A DNA stretch of 64,000 nt from Xestospongia muta (taxonomy: Eukaryota; Porifera; Demospongiae; Haplosclerida; Petrosiidae), in NCBI GenBank assembly GCA_963693285.1, contig OY848924.1, forward strand, positions 8,219,641 to 8,283,640. Direction: 5' to 3'. The notes under the pieces are model-generated. The model ran no database searches, had not been told where the DNA came from, and was given only the letters and a program-made list of their open reading frames with translations. Below, piece after piece: positions 1-18,007 of this stretch. The stretch's first letter is position 1, and every line of letters starts with the position of its first letter. The position numbers and the translations under genes were made by a program.

Positions 1-41
1 AAAGGGTTAATATTATAAATGTAGATTGGTTAATTTTATAG

Positions 42-1236
42 TTAAAGAAGAGAGGTTTAAGACCATCTGATCGTACATACTCTAGTTTATTTAGTGTTTG
101 TGCTAAAGCTGGACCTGTTAAAGGCGGAGCTGTATTGAATAAAGTATTAGCAGAAATTGATCGTCATCAGGTTTCACTTAATAGTACATCATATAATGCT
201 ATGCTATCAGCATTAGTACACTGTGGTCGTGCCAATGAAGTGTTTCAGGAGTATCTTAATATGACAGATCCAACTATTGAGACATTTGGTGTGTTACTAT
301 TAGCTTGTGCTAAAGGCCATAATCTTGATAAAGTTAGTGAGATATGGTCAGCTATTCATGACAGTGGACTTACACCTCAATTATATTGTTATAACTCATT
401 ACTACTGTGTCTAAGAGATTGTACTTTACCTGATCACATGACCAAACAAAGTAGTCATGTGACAGTCATACCTAGTAATCGGAAATATCTGAGAGCTAAG
501 AAAGAAGTTGTGTTGTCATTCCAAGGAGAGACAAAGCCTTTTGCAATAACTTTATATATTTCATCCAAAGGCATTCGATGGTTAACATCACAAGATATCA
601 TTAGTATACTGCATGATATGAGAACAAATAAAATTTCTCCTGATATTCGAACATATACAATGCTAATATCATTAGCTGTTGATATGAACTGTTTGACAAA
701 CTCTAAACTAGTTGAGTTAGACAAAACATTTGTTAATGCGGCAATTGCTAGAAGAAGACAACTTGGAGACCAAGAGGGAGCTAAAGTAAGAGAGAGAGAG
801 AGAGAGAAAGAGAGAGGCAGAGAGACTTTTGTTATTTGTAGGATTTATTGGACATAACTCATGACTTTGGTCTTATGACAGAGGAGAAATATTACTTGGA
901 AAAAGGACGCAGCTGTCAATCTAAACAAGATGCTATGAATCTTTTAAAGGAAATAAAGGTAATAATATGATGTCATTATGACATCATGGAATTTTTTATA
1001 GGATAATGGTGATGTTGCTAATATATCATTATATGAAGTTCTCATTAACAACAGAATGAAATATAATGATTATGAATGTGTTATTAAATTACTCAAGGTA
1101 CAAATGTGAAATTAATATTATAATTATATTTTTGACACAGGATATGAAATTTAATGAAGTTATGCCTTCAGATATTTTAATGAAACAGCTAGAACTGGCT
1201 AGTAGTTGCCCTCCTAAAGTATGTGTAGTCATGTGA
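42..1236 (+). CDS. PTCD1: PTCD1-like pentatricopeptide protein, 5' end outside window
   Basis: The visible part has four exons (about 42-786, 841-957, 1002-1096, 1141-1236) joined by short GT-AG introns; the first is entered from an intron, so the N-terminus lies upstream of the window. The translation has repeating helical pairs with the pentatricopeptide pattern, such as SYNAMLSALVHCGRANEVF, TFGVLLLACAKGHNLDKV and TYTMLISLAVD. Family knowledge: PTCD1 is a mitochondrial RNA-binding PPR protein acting in mitochondrial tRNA/rRNA handling. The last exon ends in CPPKVCVVM and a TGA at 1234-1236. The first intron is a GA-rich microsatellite (about 787-826). The stop codon overlaps a TCATGTGA octamer that recurs in introns elsewhere. 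The gene converges on SSU72 with 124 bp between stop codons. The PPR family call is firm; the PTCD1 orthology is good but rests on a partial protein. Confidence 0.75.
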
Positions 1237-1360
1237 TACAATCACTCAAGTCATGTGACTTTATTAGAAGCGATGGCTAGTTCATAATTATAATGGATTC
1301 AAAGGCTATTTTACACTTTGGAAAAGACAATGGACAACAACAAACAATGAATTAAAATGA

Positions 1361-2404
1361 TCAACAAAAAATGACAGAATGTAATATAGTTCTTGTACTA
1401 TGTTTGGCTTCAAATTCTTGCAAAAGGAATTCCATTTCATTCTCGAGGTCATCTGCTTTACTCATCTGAGGGGATGAGAGTCACCATAATAACTAATAAA
1501 CTATAATTTATACCATTTCACACATTTCATAGAACAGAAATGAACCAAATGTAGCTTCATCGTGATTGTCCTGTATATCAATGTTAATAACATGGACAGG
1601 ATGATAATGAGATGGACCACGAGACTCCAGTTCTACACAGAAAGAAATTCATCAGGATTGTTCTGGTATTATCAATTCTATTACCCTCAATAACAACATC
1701 AAATATACGCTCTTCAACAGTAAATACAACATCAAATATATCATCATTGATATCTTGAAATCGTTCAGGACTTGGCTTAATACGTCTGTTTCGATCTAAC
1801 ATCCGTAATATACCATTCTGTGTATATCTAACAATATAACAATTAAGGAAACCAGGTGTTGTCATTTAATAATCTTATATCATGTAATATGTACAATTCT
1901 CAAACCCTTCTTGATAAGTAAATATTTATACATGAGTTTACCACCAATAATGATATTCATATGTCAGGTCCTATACAATAAAAGAAATAGTCTGTGTTAT
2001 TTCAATGTATAACTTACTTCAGTGGGAATAATAAGTTGTCATGGCAACGATGAACTAGAAAACAATGCATTATTTTGATATTACAAAACTGAATTATAAA
2101 AATAAATAAAATGTGTTCAGGTGACTCTTGGTTGCTATGGATACAGATGAGGATCTTTGAGATATAAATCTTCGTACATTTGTTCATAAGTTGTGCCAAA
2201 CGGATATACGACGGGTTCATTAGCTGATGCCCCTGGTAATTTAACAACAGATCCTGTACCATATGACTTGACATTATAACCCTTTTTACTGTGAACATAT
2301 TATAACAGTACTGATTGGACACAGGGCAACTACCTTAATAAATGATGTGTTTCCATACTTCTATTTTGATTACTTGAACATACTACAGCTATTTTTAATG
2401 ACAT
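1361..2404 (-). CDS. SSU72: SSU72 RNA polymerase II CTD phosphatase
   Basis: Five short exons on the minus strand rebuild nearly the whole of SSU72: first exon about 2334-2404 with the P-loop VVCSSNQNRSM (C-x5-R phosphatase signature), then about 2140-2287 (GYNVKSYGTGSVVKLPG), about 1685-1828 (YTQNGILRMLDRNRRIKP, EERIFDVV), about 1514-1636 (HVINIDIQDNHDEA) and 1361-1465 (ENEMEFLLQEFEAK). Family knowledge: SSU72 removes phosphate from Ser5/Ser7 of the Pol II C-terminal domain and belongs to the cleavage/polyadenylation machinery in the nucleus. Start chosen as ATG at 2404 (MSLKIAVVCSS); an in-frame ATG two codons upstream at 2410 is possible. It is divergent to WDR33, another 3'-end factor, with 232 bp between starts. 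No disabling change seen. Confidence 0.93.
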
Positions 2405-2636
2405 GATCATAAATATTAATTTATACTCTATTTCAACTGGAATCAGTCACTCTTTAAAAACAGTAGAAACTTCTAACGGTGCCACTGAGAGAGAGAGGGG
2501 GAGAGAGAGAGAGAAATGACTGTCAGAGTGAAGAAGGCCTTCTGTTGACACCACGGGGCATTAATAAGAGTGGGCAATGCTCACGTGATCTACCTCGTGA
2601 ATTGTCAAAATATCAAATTAAAAGGCAGGTTCAGTC
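2405..2636. promoter_or_regulatory. Divergent SSU72/WDR33 promoter region
   Basis: Only 232 bp separate the two start codons. The stretch contains a GA-rich tract (about 2486-2515) and a perfect palindromic E-box TCACGTGA at 2581-2588. A shared bidirectional promoter is inferred from geometry; no transcription start was observed. Confidence 0.6.
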
Positions 2637-5600
2637 ATGAATGAGCCTCTGTTGATGTCTCCTACGTTTCCTACTCCTGTAGGAATTAGTGGTGGAGCAG
2701 CAGTTCTTGGTCGTCGTTTATTAATGAGAAAAACAGTAGATTATCATGCCTCAACATTACATTATTTAGAAGTAAGTATTTGATTAGATCACGTGATTTA
2801 TTTGTTACTTAACTATAGAATCGGTTATGGCAAAGAGATAAACGAGATATTCCACTTATTCAACCAGACTCCACCTACTATAATGAAGTTTCCACACCTC
2901 ATGGGATGACAAATATCCCAGTTAATGCAGTAACAACAAAGTTTGTTAAAGCATGTACTAACAAAGCACGTTCTCCTATATTTAGTACAGCTGTAAGTAA
3001 TTAAATCTGTAACTATGGTAACATTATATATATTCTGTTAGTGGGTCCCAGATGGACGTCGTCTCATTACTGGTGCTGCCAGTGGTGAGTTCACATTATG
3101 GAATGGTATCAACTTCAATTTTGAATCTATTATACAAGTAGGTGTGGTCAAATAAATATATTAATATATTATTGTATGTGTATAGGCTCATGATTGTTCA
3201 GTACGAAGCATGAAATGGAGTCATAATGGCAAGTGGATGGTGACTACTGATGATCGAGGCTTTGTTAAGTACTGGCAAATCAATTTTAACAATGTGCATA
3301 CATTTCAAGCACATAGTGAACCTATACGAAGTAGCAGGTGGGATTATACTAGGTCATGTGATAGTCATGTTACTGTATTTTGTGCATGTAATGACTTGTA
3401 CACCATACAATTTAATTATAAAACATTAATAGTAGTTAGTAAAAGCGGTTGCTATGCCAACTTGTAGTGAAATTGGTGTGATAAAACCACACCTTTTTTC
3501 CTGATAGCTTTTCACCAACTGACTCTAAGTTAGCCACTTGTTCAGATGATGGTACTGTTAGAATCTTTGATTTCTTATGCTGTACTGAGGAGCATATTCT
3601 GAGAGGTATGGTACTGTGGACTCTTCCCTGACTTGTGTCCAACGTAGGTCATGGTGCTGATGTTAAGTCTCTTGATTGGCATCCTCGTAAAAGTCTTTTA
3701 GCATCTGGTAGTAAAGATAATCAACAACCAGTGAAGTTATGGGATCCTAAGTCTGGACATAGTGTTTGTACAATGTCAGTACATTGTATGTAGTATAATG
3801 TTGTATTGTTGTCTAAAACAGACACGCACATAAAGCTACTGTAATGGATTTAAAATGGAATCAAAATGGTAACTGGTTAGCTACAGCATCACGGGATTAT
3901 CTTATTAAATTATTTGATATAAGAGCAATGAAAGAACTGGCTATTCTCAAGGGACACAAGAAAGATGTCAATAGTTAGTACATGTTATAATGTATATATA
4001 TTATACTTTTTAATAATACAGCATTGTCATGGCATCCTGTACATGAAAAATTATTTGCTAGCGGTGGATCTGATGGTGCAGTTCTGTTCTGGTTGGTGGG
4101 GTTAGTGTGTGTTTCCATGGCAACATTGGATTTCTAGTTTGCTTTAGAAATGATCGTGAGGTGGGTGGTATGGAGTCTGCTCACGAAGGATTTGTCTGGT
4201 CATTATCGTGGCATCCATTAGGTCATTTACTGTGTTCTGGTGCTAATGATCATACTTGGTAAGTCATTTAGTTACTACATCATTGTGATCATTCTTGTGT
4301 CATGGTAGTAAATTTTGGTGTCGGAATAGACCAGGCGAAGAGTTAAAAGATAAATATAACAGTTTTCATAATCCTTATTATCTTGGAGATGAAATGGGTA
4401 TGTTATGTAATGAAATTATTAATACATTTTTGTTAATGTAATAGATACAATGGCATCATATAATCTTCCTGGAATGGGTGTGGTCAATGATAGTGGACTA
4501 CCTCAACATGTAACTGATGCTGTCACTTTGCCACCACCATCATCTGGTGATATCTGGAAGTCCAGGAACATGCCACCTGATAGGTAATATTTATATAAGT
4601 AAGGCTGTGTAATTATTTTTACATAGTGGCCCTCTTGCTCCATCTTCCCAACTTCCACCTCCTCCTCCTCCTCACGATGTACCTGTATTAGGAGCTGATA
4701 TTATTGCAGAAACATTTGCTGGTAAAGTCAAATATTAACTTTGATGTTGGAATCTCTCTTTTTCAGATAAATCAGGACCTCCTTTTCATCAAAATGGACC
4801 CATTGAAATTAAGAATGAGTTTCATGGTAATGTTTGAAAATGATTACTGTTTATGTTTGATACAATGTTAGGTCATCCTCCACCTCATCCTGGTGGTATA
4901 CGCCCTCTTTTAGGTGATATGATGCCTCCTGGAGGTTACCGTGATCAAAAGGAAGTGGATGGAGGAGAGTGGAGGAGACCTGGTAGTTATTGTACAAATA
5001 TGTGAAGTTATCTTTACTTGTTATTTGTTATTGTTAGGATCTTATGGTAACAGACATCCAGAGGAGTTTGGTAATCGTTATAGTTGGCATAATCCAGATT
5101 ATCCTCGCCGACCTTCAATAGATGAAGAAAGGTAAATTGATTGGTGGTACTAGTTACTATGTGTAATCTGCTCTTTAGATGGAATCACAATCCCTATGTT
5201 TATCGCCCACGTCCTAATGACTTTAATGAACCAAGAAGACCTCCCCCTGGTCCATATAATGAACCAAGGGGACCTCCACCTCAGGTGAGGTTATAATGAC
5301 ATCATGACTATATACACATCATACTTTGTTAGGCTCCAAGGCGACCAAGTGGGGATTTTGGATATCGTCCATCTTCAGAGGATCACTTTATGGGAAGACA
5401 AGACTACCCACCCCCACCTGGGGATAGAGAGAGGCAATTTGGAGGTCCACCTCCTCTTTTGGGAGAACGAGAGAGACTTTATGGTGGCCCTCCTCCTTCA
5501 GGAGAGAGACCTTATGGTGGTCCCCCTCCTTTAGGAGAAAGACCTTATGGTGGTCCACCTTCTTCAGGAGATAGAGACAGACCATATGGCAGTTTACCAC

Positions 5601-6658
5601 CTCCAGTAGAGAGAGCTTACAGTGGTCCACCACCCTCTGGAGATAGAGAAAGACCTTATGGTGGTCCACCTCCTTCAGGAGATAGAGAGAGACCATATGG
5701 CGGTCCAGGAGACAGAGAAAGACCTTATGGTGGTCCACTTCCTCCAGGTGACAGAGAAAGAGCATATGGTGGTCTTCCTCTTCCAGGAGATAGAGACAGA
5801 CCTTATGGTGGTCCACCTCCTCCAGGAGATAGAGACAGATCTTATGGTGGTCCACCTCCTCCAGGAGATAGAGACAGACCTTATGGTGGTCCACCTCCTC
5901 CTGGAGACAGAGACAGACCTTATGGTGGTCCACCTCCTTCAGGAGACAGAGACAGACCTTATGGTGGTCCACCTCCTTCAGGTGATAGAGACAGAGGTCT
6001 ACCACAAGAACGCACACCTTCAGAACCATGGCGTCCTCAGCATGAAGAGAACAGAATTCCTCCCTTTCATCCACAGGACCCTCGTCAACCTCCACCATCT
6101 AAACAATGGCAAGATAGTGAAGAAGATTTTCGACCTCAAGACCCTCGTCAAGCACATGACTTTTCACATCCTTCAGATCCTCGTCAACGTGGTAGCAGTG
6201 GCCACGTTGACTCATTTCCTCTACAAACTGAACGTCAACCTGGTTTCAGTCATACACACTACCAGTCTCTTTACACATCACATGATGGTTCTAGACCATT
6301 TCAACATGAACCTGGTCACCACATCAATGAGTCACATCCATCACAAGGAATAGGGAAACCAGATGGTCCATCTTCAAGAGATCCCCGCTTTGAAAGAAGA
6401 GGAGCATGGCCTAATAATAATTGGCGTGATCGTGAAAATGATCGTGAACGACGTCGAGAAGAACATGATGATAGAGATAGACGTCGAGATACAAGTGGGC
6501 GTGGTAAAGGAAAGAAAGAAGATGACCCCCGACAATCTTCGCCAAGTCGTCGTAGAAGTTCTTCTGATGATAATGGCTCATCGGCTAAACGATCAAAACG
6601 GGATATTGATGATAAATCGAGCCGCTCATCCTCCCGTGGTCACTCTAAAAAGAAGTAA
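2637..6658 (+). CDS. WDR33: WDR33, CPSF subunit for mRNA 3'-end formation
   Basis: A many-exon gene; the first exons lie at 2637-2771, 2819-2992, 3042-3137, 3186-3337 and 3508-3605. It encodes a conserved N-terminal segment, the KYLE/NRLWQRD-type motif, then a WD40 propeller with blades ending in LWNG, KYWQ, RIFDF, KLWDP, KLFDI, LFW and [32 protein letters not shown] and [13 protein letters not shown] match WDR33 closely. Family knowledge: WDR33 binds the AAUAAA signal with CPSF30 inside CPSF. After the propeller comes a proline/glycine-rich tail; the last exon (about 5330-6658) is mostly an arginine- and proline-rich repeat followed by an RS/RD-like basic tail. In vertebrates this region is collagen-like GPQGP; here it is a charged repeat instead. 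Start is the ATG at 2637. Confidence 0.95.
5470..5995 (+). repeat. In-frame minisatellite in the WDR33 tail
   Basis: About 13 tandem units of roughly 39 bp encode variants of [13 protein letters not shown]. The period is a multiple of three, so copy-number change keeps frame. The final four or five units are nearly identical at DNA level, indicating recent homogenisation. Other frames stay open here purely as a repeat side effect. Confidence 0.9.
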
Positions 6659-6915
6659 CTTTTCTTATTATTGTCTGTACCATAATAGTTATTATCTTTG
6701 ATTCACCTCCGTATATCTTACTGTATATTCAAAGTAAATTAAATTAAATTATGCGGGGGCGGGGTCGGTATTAACACTGCACTGAACCACAAGCTACCTG
6801 TCTATCTGCTAGTAGACTAAACTTTAAAGCTACTTTGTAGACAAGTGAAGCAATACGAGAGAAATCCATCCTGTCTCAGCTGGTATAACTACAGTGTCTT
6901 CTCGTAGTGGACGCC
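6659..6915. other. WDR33-ACAP intergenic spacer
   Basis: The 257 bp between the WDR33 stop and the ACAP start codon hold a short GC-rich motif (GCGGGGGCGGGGTC, about 6752-6765) that is conspicuous against the AT-rich background and resembles a GC box for the downstream gene. No other feature seen. Confidence 0.4.
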
Positions 6916-12367
<5,452 letters not shown>

Positions 12368-12438
12368 TCAGCTATAAAATACATGAGTGTTTATATAATT
12401 TAGTGACACACACACACGCCCACACATTGTTATTATTG

Positions 12439-15400
12439 TTATTTTGGCACTTGATATGTAATAACACATGGAACCTCGTTAAGATGAGATGGGTCATTTA
12501 ACGACATAATTAATTGACTCTTTTGTTGCGATGATGAGGGTTCTCCATGACGGAAATTGACAAGACCTGTTCCTCCAGTGAAAACGAACATTGTACTTTG
12601 TTCTTGATTGACTTGCTGGTCAGGGATTGTCATTGAAATAGTATTCAACCCAATATGCTCATATAGACTATCACCAAATTGAATAGTATTACCCTCATAA
12701 CGAGAACGATCAATAGTAACCTCAGATAGAGAAGAAGACCTTTCAATAGTTTCCTCTTCATCTGATTCATCGTATTCAAATGGAACTTCATCATAGACAT
12801 GTTCTGGATCTTCTTGAGTTAAATTATCAAGGAGATTTTGTGGTGTTTCATAATCAGCTGGTGTGATATTTGGAACAATTTTTTTCTTTGGTTTCTTAGT
12901 TCGTGGTTTTGGCACAGGTTTAGCTAACACTGCTTTCTTGATAACTGGTTTGGGCAGGGACGACATATCTTGAGCTTCAAGTGATTGATCATGGACAGAA
13001 GATTTGAGTAATTGTTTTCCTAACTCTAATTTCTGAATAACTTGTGATACTCGTGGTAGTGCCCTGTTATCTATTGCAGTAGATTGTATTAAATTTGTCT
13101 CACCAGTTGACACTTCTTCTAAAGGTTGTGAGGATTTGTTGGTAAAGGAGCCAATCATTCTCTCTCTCTCATCTGACACAAATTGATCAAAACGAACTGA
13201 CGAGACATCAACTTTTGTTTGAACTGCTGTTAAAACTCGAACTGTTCCTTTGTGTCCATCACTTGCTAGAAATGGTCGTCCATTTAAGAGAGGGAGTCCA
13301 TGTATGTAGGGTATTCGATAAATGAGAGTAGCTCCTACAGATGAACCTACCCACAAATACCCTGCTGCAGCTACCAATGCTGTAATATGGAGACTAGGTA
13401 AAGAACCAAACTTGTTTCCAATATTTGCATCTAATAAACACAACAATCACAAGGTAAGTCATGTAATACAAAGTTAAGTCATGAGATACTTACAGCCAAT
13501 AATGTTAGCTAATGATCCTTGGATATCAATTTCTTGTATTGGTTTTCTGGTATCTTTATGATACAAATATAAAGTAGCACCTCGACTTAATGCTACCCAA
13601 ACACCAGCTCCTGACTTTTCTAATCGTTTGACACACATATTGTCATCATTTGTGACTTTAACACCATGCTATAGATAGAAATAAAACAGCAAATATCATA
13701 ACTAGTTTGATTACCTCAAGTTGTAAACTGCTGGTGTTGATCAATACACATGACTTATGTATACCCATCCATAGAAAGTCATCAACAACACAAAAACATT
13801 GTATTGCACTAGTAGCTACAGGAATTTGATGAATACACTGTTTCAAATCCCACTGTGATCCTATAAAATATAATTTTTGAAATGAAAAACTACATAATTC
13901 TATCACTTGTACCTTTATTTCGATGATATACAAAAAGTTGTCCATTTGCTGTTCCAATAAATACTCTATTCTTGTAATTTCTGAATAATCAGTTATTAAC
14001 ATAACATTTATTTGAGAAACATCTTACTCAATACAGAGAATAGAGTCAGGTAGTTGTACTGCTTGTAGACACTTCTTTGTAGTAGCATCATAAAGCATTA
14101 ACCTAGTTGAGTGAAATAACGGCTATAAGAGTTTAACTGTCTTACTTGCCACATTGAGAACCCATCCACACAGTCAATACACCATCAGTAGTAGTAGGTA
14201 TTGTCTACATTGAGATTAAAATGGATGAAGGAAGCTAAGTTAGACTGACCTTCATACAGAGGATTTTATTTGAAGATACAGGGAATGTTTCTACTAATAT
14301 TGGTGTTGGTAAGAAACACCGTACAATAGAAATGTAAGAACTTGTAGCATTTCCTGTAGCAAACCATACTCTATTACTCCCAACACTAGTAGCACTCTCC
14401 ACCTGTTGTTATAAGAGTACTATAATTTTGATTGATATACTACTTACACTAGAGACTTCAGAATTATGATATAAATTCATGTAATCAATGACAAGAGGCA
14501 AATTATCAGAAACAACGTATTTCTCAAGTGTTCCCTCCCCTTCAAGATCATCTTCATCTTCATCAATATCATCAGTGTTATCTTCATTACTGATCCATGG
14601 TTGTTGATTACCTTTATCTATATATATTTAGATACATTATAATATAATGTGTCACTACTGACTTTGTCTGAGTTTAGCCATTTGAATATCTCTAACCCAA
14701 TTTTGACGAGCTGCTTCTGATTCAAACAATAAAACATGATGATATCGAGACATTGAATTATTTCCTCTATCAAAATAGTATATATTACATAATAATATAA
14801 TAATAATATGTATATACTTTCCAGGAATAGTGATATCAACACGACAAGGTTCACAACTTCTCATTAATTCATGACCTCCTTCTAATTTTCTTTGTAGTAT
14901 ACGACAATAATTTTGAATACTTTGAGCTGACAATGACTATAATCACAATGACATCACAATGACATCATAAATTGTCATTATTACCTCATATGTATCATGG
15001 AGAGATGCAACTAGACCTCCAATTTTGGAGAGTAACTGAAAATCACTATCTAATTTCTTCATCTCTTCTTGTAACTCTTCAAACTTTGTTTGTATCTCTG
15101 AATCTATATCTAACAAACACATTTATAGTACATTCTGTGACAAGATACCTTCTGATCCAACAGTGACAAGAGGAGTTTTATCTCTAATATAATCTGGATC
15201 TGACATTTCCAGTGACTCAATGGGACAATACCATTTACAAACCAGTGAAGTAGATGATGTATCTCCACTATACACATAATATATAATATTATAATATTAT
15301 ATAAATACACACTTACCCAATCACTTGTTCAGCTTCAATTCTTGAAGTTCGTCGTTCTGGATCATTCCTTGCTTTCTTGTTTTGATGAATAGCACAACAT

Positions 15401-17380
15401 ATTAAGATTTTGTTAAATAAAAATAAATGTCGTTCTTTGGAAGTCCACTTGCCATCCTTACAGTGCTATAAATAAATAATATATTCTATTACACAACAAT
15501 GTTTGTCATGACATACCATCCATTGTATAATATCTTGTCTAACTAATGTTTGGTTAGTTTTTACTAAATTGACTGAAAGTTTCTCAATTTTGGAATTAAG
15601 ATACCAGAGAATTGTTAGCTGTTCTGAACGATGTTTAGCTTCATTCAATGAATTAGCTATCCCTTCAATATGAGCATAGGCCATTTGAAGGACCACGCTA
15701 TCAGGATGAGAAGATGGTGTGTACTTGATAAGGTCCTATAATATGGAAATATATCAAGACAATATTAATGTATCAAGACTTACTTTTAGAAATAGAATAT
15801 ACTGAGGAAATCGTTGTATTGGTTTAAGGAGAAGAGCTTGTAAACTCAAAGGTGTAGCAGTAACAGTCATTTGTTGTTTCAAGAAGTCATAAAATTTGTG
15901 TCTCTTTTTAATTGCTTTTTCCAAAATAGACATTGCTTTAGAAAAGTTGTTGACATATTTGCTATAATGTTTCAAGACATCTTTTCTATTAAACTACAAA
16001 CAAAGTGGTTAGAAGATTGCAAATATACTTACTGAAGCCAAGAAACTGTTACCAATTTGTTTAGCTGGTGACCAATCTTTGGTCTGCTCACTTAAAGCAG
16101 AAAAAAACAGCTCATGATGTTCTAATATTGGAACAATTGGACCAAAGAGATGTTTTATTTGATCATTAGTTAGCTCTGTGTTAGCAGTCTCTTTCAATGG
16201 ATTCTTGTACAACTGTTTGATACAAAATAGAACATGTTAACAAAAGACGGTCCAAATACCTCTATTGCAATATTGAGAGAAGTAAGAAATGCAGCTTCTG
16301 ACTCAAGTAAACTTTCTACTACTTTATACCGCTTTCTCTATAAAATAAAACACATTTACATAATGTCTCAAGGGAAACAGATAAGATGGTATTGTATAAG
16401 CTATACATACCTCAGTAAGTGGCAGTTTATCTGAGAGTGGAGGGAGAGGTTGTGGACGTACAATGTGGTCAATATATGTCACATTTGTGACGTGTACTTC
16501 TATTTTACTTGCAGCAGCAGCAGAATGAGGTCGCTCTGAGAGCTGTGTTTTTGCACGAAATCTTCTAAAAAGAGCTGAAAGAACAGAACAGTAGTAAACA
16601 TTATGTATCAATGAAGTGTTACATGCATACCTGAATGTGATGATGAGGATTCTCTTTGTCTAGTATTAGGATCAAATGGTGTCTCAGGAACAATTTCAAG
16701 ATTTTTGGTCACCATAACAGAGAGTTGATCTAATGCTGCACAATGTTCCTCTAAATTAACTGTCATTCTAATAGAGTCTGGCAATATTCTTCTTTCAGTA
16801 TCTTGTTCTACTAGACCCTGCATTACACCTTGTAAACACAATGATCCTAAAATATTTATAGTGTCTGATTCAGCTCTTTCTGTTCTGTTCTGTTCTATAG
16901 GACCAGAAGAAACATCTTCATCTTCAGATTCTGACTCAGAATATAGCATTATTGTAGGAGAAGTGAGTTTTCTTTGAAATGTCACAACTTCATCAATGTC
17001 TTTGGATTTTAATGGACAACCCTCACTAGAAAATACAATACATTTTATATTATTTCATTACAAGTCATACCAACTATCAACTGGTGTCACTAAAACTTGT
17101 GGAGGATCTTGCACCTCATTTAATGGCAGTCTTATTTTAGGTCTAAGTAGAACATAAAGATTATGATCAATGCAGATGGTCAATACCTGTCATGTTGCCA
17201 TGGATGTTTATCAAGAACTTCAGGATTTTCAAATGATCCACTATCTAGTAATTTTAGATCACTGAGTTTAGCATAGCCAGTATTTTCTCGAGTCAATGTT
17301 TCATAATCGTGCTCAGCAGCAGTTACATCTTCGTATTCTTGTTCTGATGCAGGATTTTTGTCTTGCTCAACAGTAGCCAT
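12439..17380 (-). CDS. ARHGEF10-like Rho guanine nucleotide exchange factor
   Basis: The minus-strand multi-exon gene starts at ATG 17380 (MATVEQDKNPASEQEYEDV). An acidic N-terminal region is followed by a DH domain (about 14,970-16,330) with NPLKETANTEL, HHELFFSALSEQTKDW, YVNNFSKAMSILEKA and the diagnostic LLLKPIQRFPQYILFLK helix. A PH-like segment follows (about 14,600-14,930), then a WD-like propeller region (about 13,150-14,600) including SLPSLHITALVAAAGYLWVG, a motif typical of ARHGEF10/ARHGEF10L, and a Lys/Pro-rich, acidic C-terminus. Family knowledge: these proteins activate RhoA-type GTPases; the propeller is specific to the ARHGEF10/17 branch. The first coding residues and the upstream DNA are tandemly duplicated just upstream. 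Divergent to the TRAF gene. Confidence 0.85.
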
Positions 17381-17806
17381 TGAAGAGGACTCGAGATACA
17401 CCTAGCTAAGCTAGCTTTTGTAGTCACGTGATTGATCATTGATCTAATTGATGATCTACTGCTTAGTTAGCATTTTGTTAATGTCAGAGGAATAACTTTG
17501 AACTAAACTTTATACTTTTGTCTGTTTTTTTTCCGCTTTCTTCACGTATATAACAATACATGGCCACATTGTTCGACAGATGCAGGATTTTTTTGTCTTG
17601 CTCAACAGTAGTCATTGTAAGAAGACTCGAGATACACCTAGCTAAGGCTAGCTTTGTAGTCACGTGATCGAGTGCTAACTTAGCATTATTTCTTGTTAGC
17701 GTGTTAGGAAGAACTTTGAAGTTTGAACTAAACTTTATACTTTTGTCTAGTATTTTCTGCTTTCTTCACGTATATAACAACTCATGGCTACATTGTTCGA
17801 CTAGGA
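17348..17806. repeat. 230-bp tandem duplication over ARHGEF10-like start and promoter
   Basis: Unit A (about 17,348-17,578) and unit B (about 17,580-17,806) align along their length: both carry the codons for the first residues, the same antisense start ATG region, TCACGTGA (17,424-17,431 and 17,660-17,667), ACTAAACTTTATACTTTTGTC, and TTCACGTATATAACAA. In unit B the ATG is kept (ATG ACT ACT GTT...) but extra T residues shift the frame after a few codons, so it cannot encode the same N-terminus. Confidence 0.85.
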
Positions 17807-18007
17807 TTACCCTAGTCGAACAATACAAGCACTACTACTGTGGTAAGTCAGTGAAGATATTAATATGGTGTCCATCTTTTCTTTGTACAGGAAGATATCT
17901 CTACAGTGGATAACTACAACTAATATAATTAACTGAATATTCAATTTTAAATAGTTTCTTTAACTAAGGAGTAAATTAGTGTATTAGCTTTATACTGTAC
18001 CCAAAAT

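Noticed and set aside
787..826. Coding Arg/Glu repeat in the PTCD1-like ORF
   Set aside because: The GA microsatellite follows a GTAAGA donor and is followed by an acceptor at about 840 with the conserved frame resuming, so it is intronic.
5388..6098. Long minus-strand ORF rich in DHHKVCL repeats
   Set aside because: It is the antisense of the WDR33 minisatellite, whose 39-bp period keeps several frames open. No independent start or splice context.
5622..6353. Plus-strand ORF rich in [10 protein letters not shown] repeats
   Set aside because: Alternate frame of the same WDR33 repeat; the RPYGGPPP frame continues the conserved gene.
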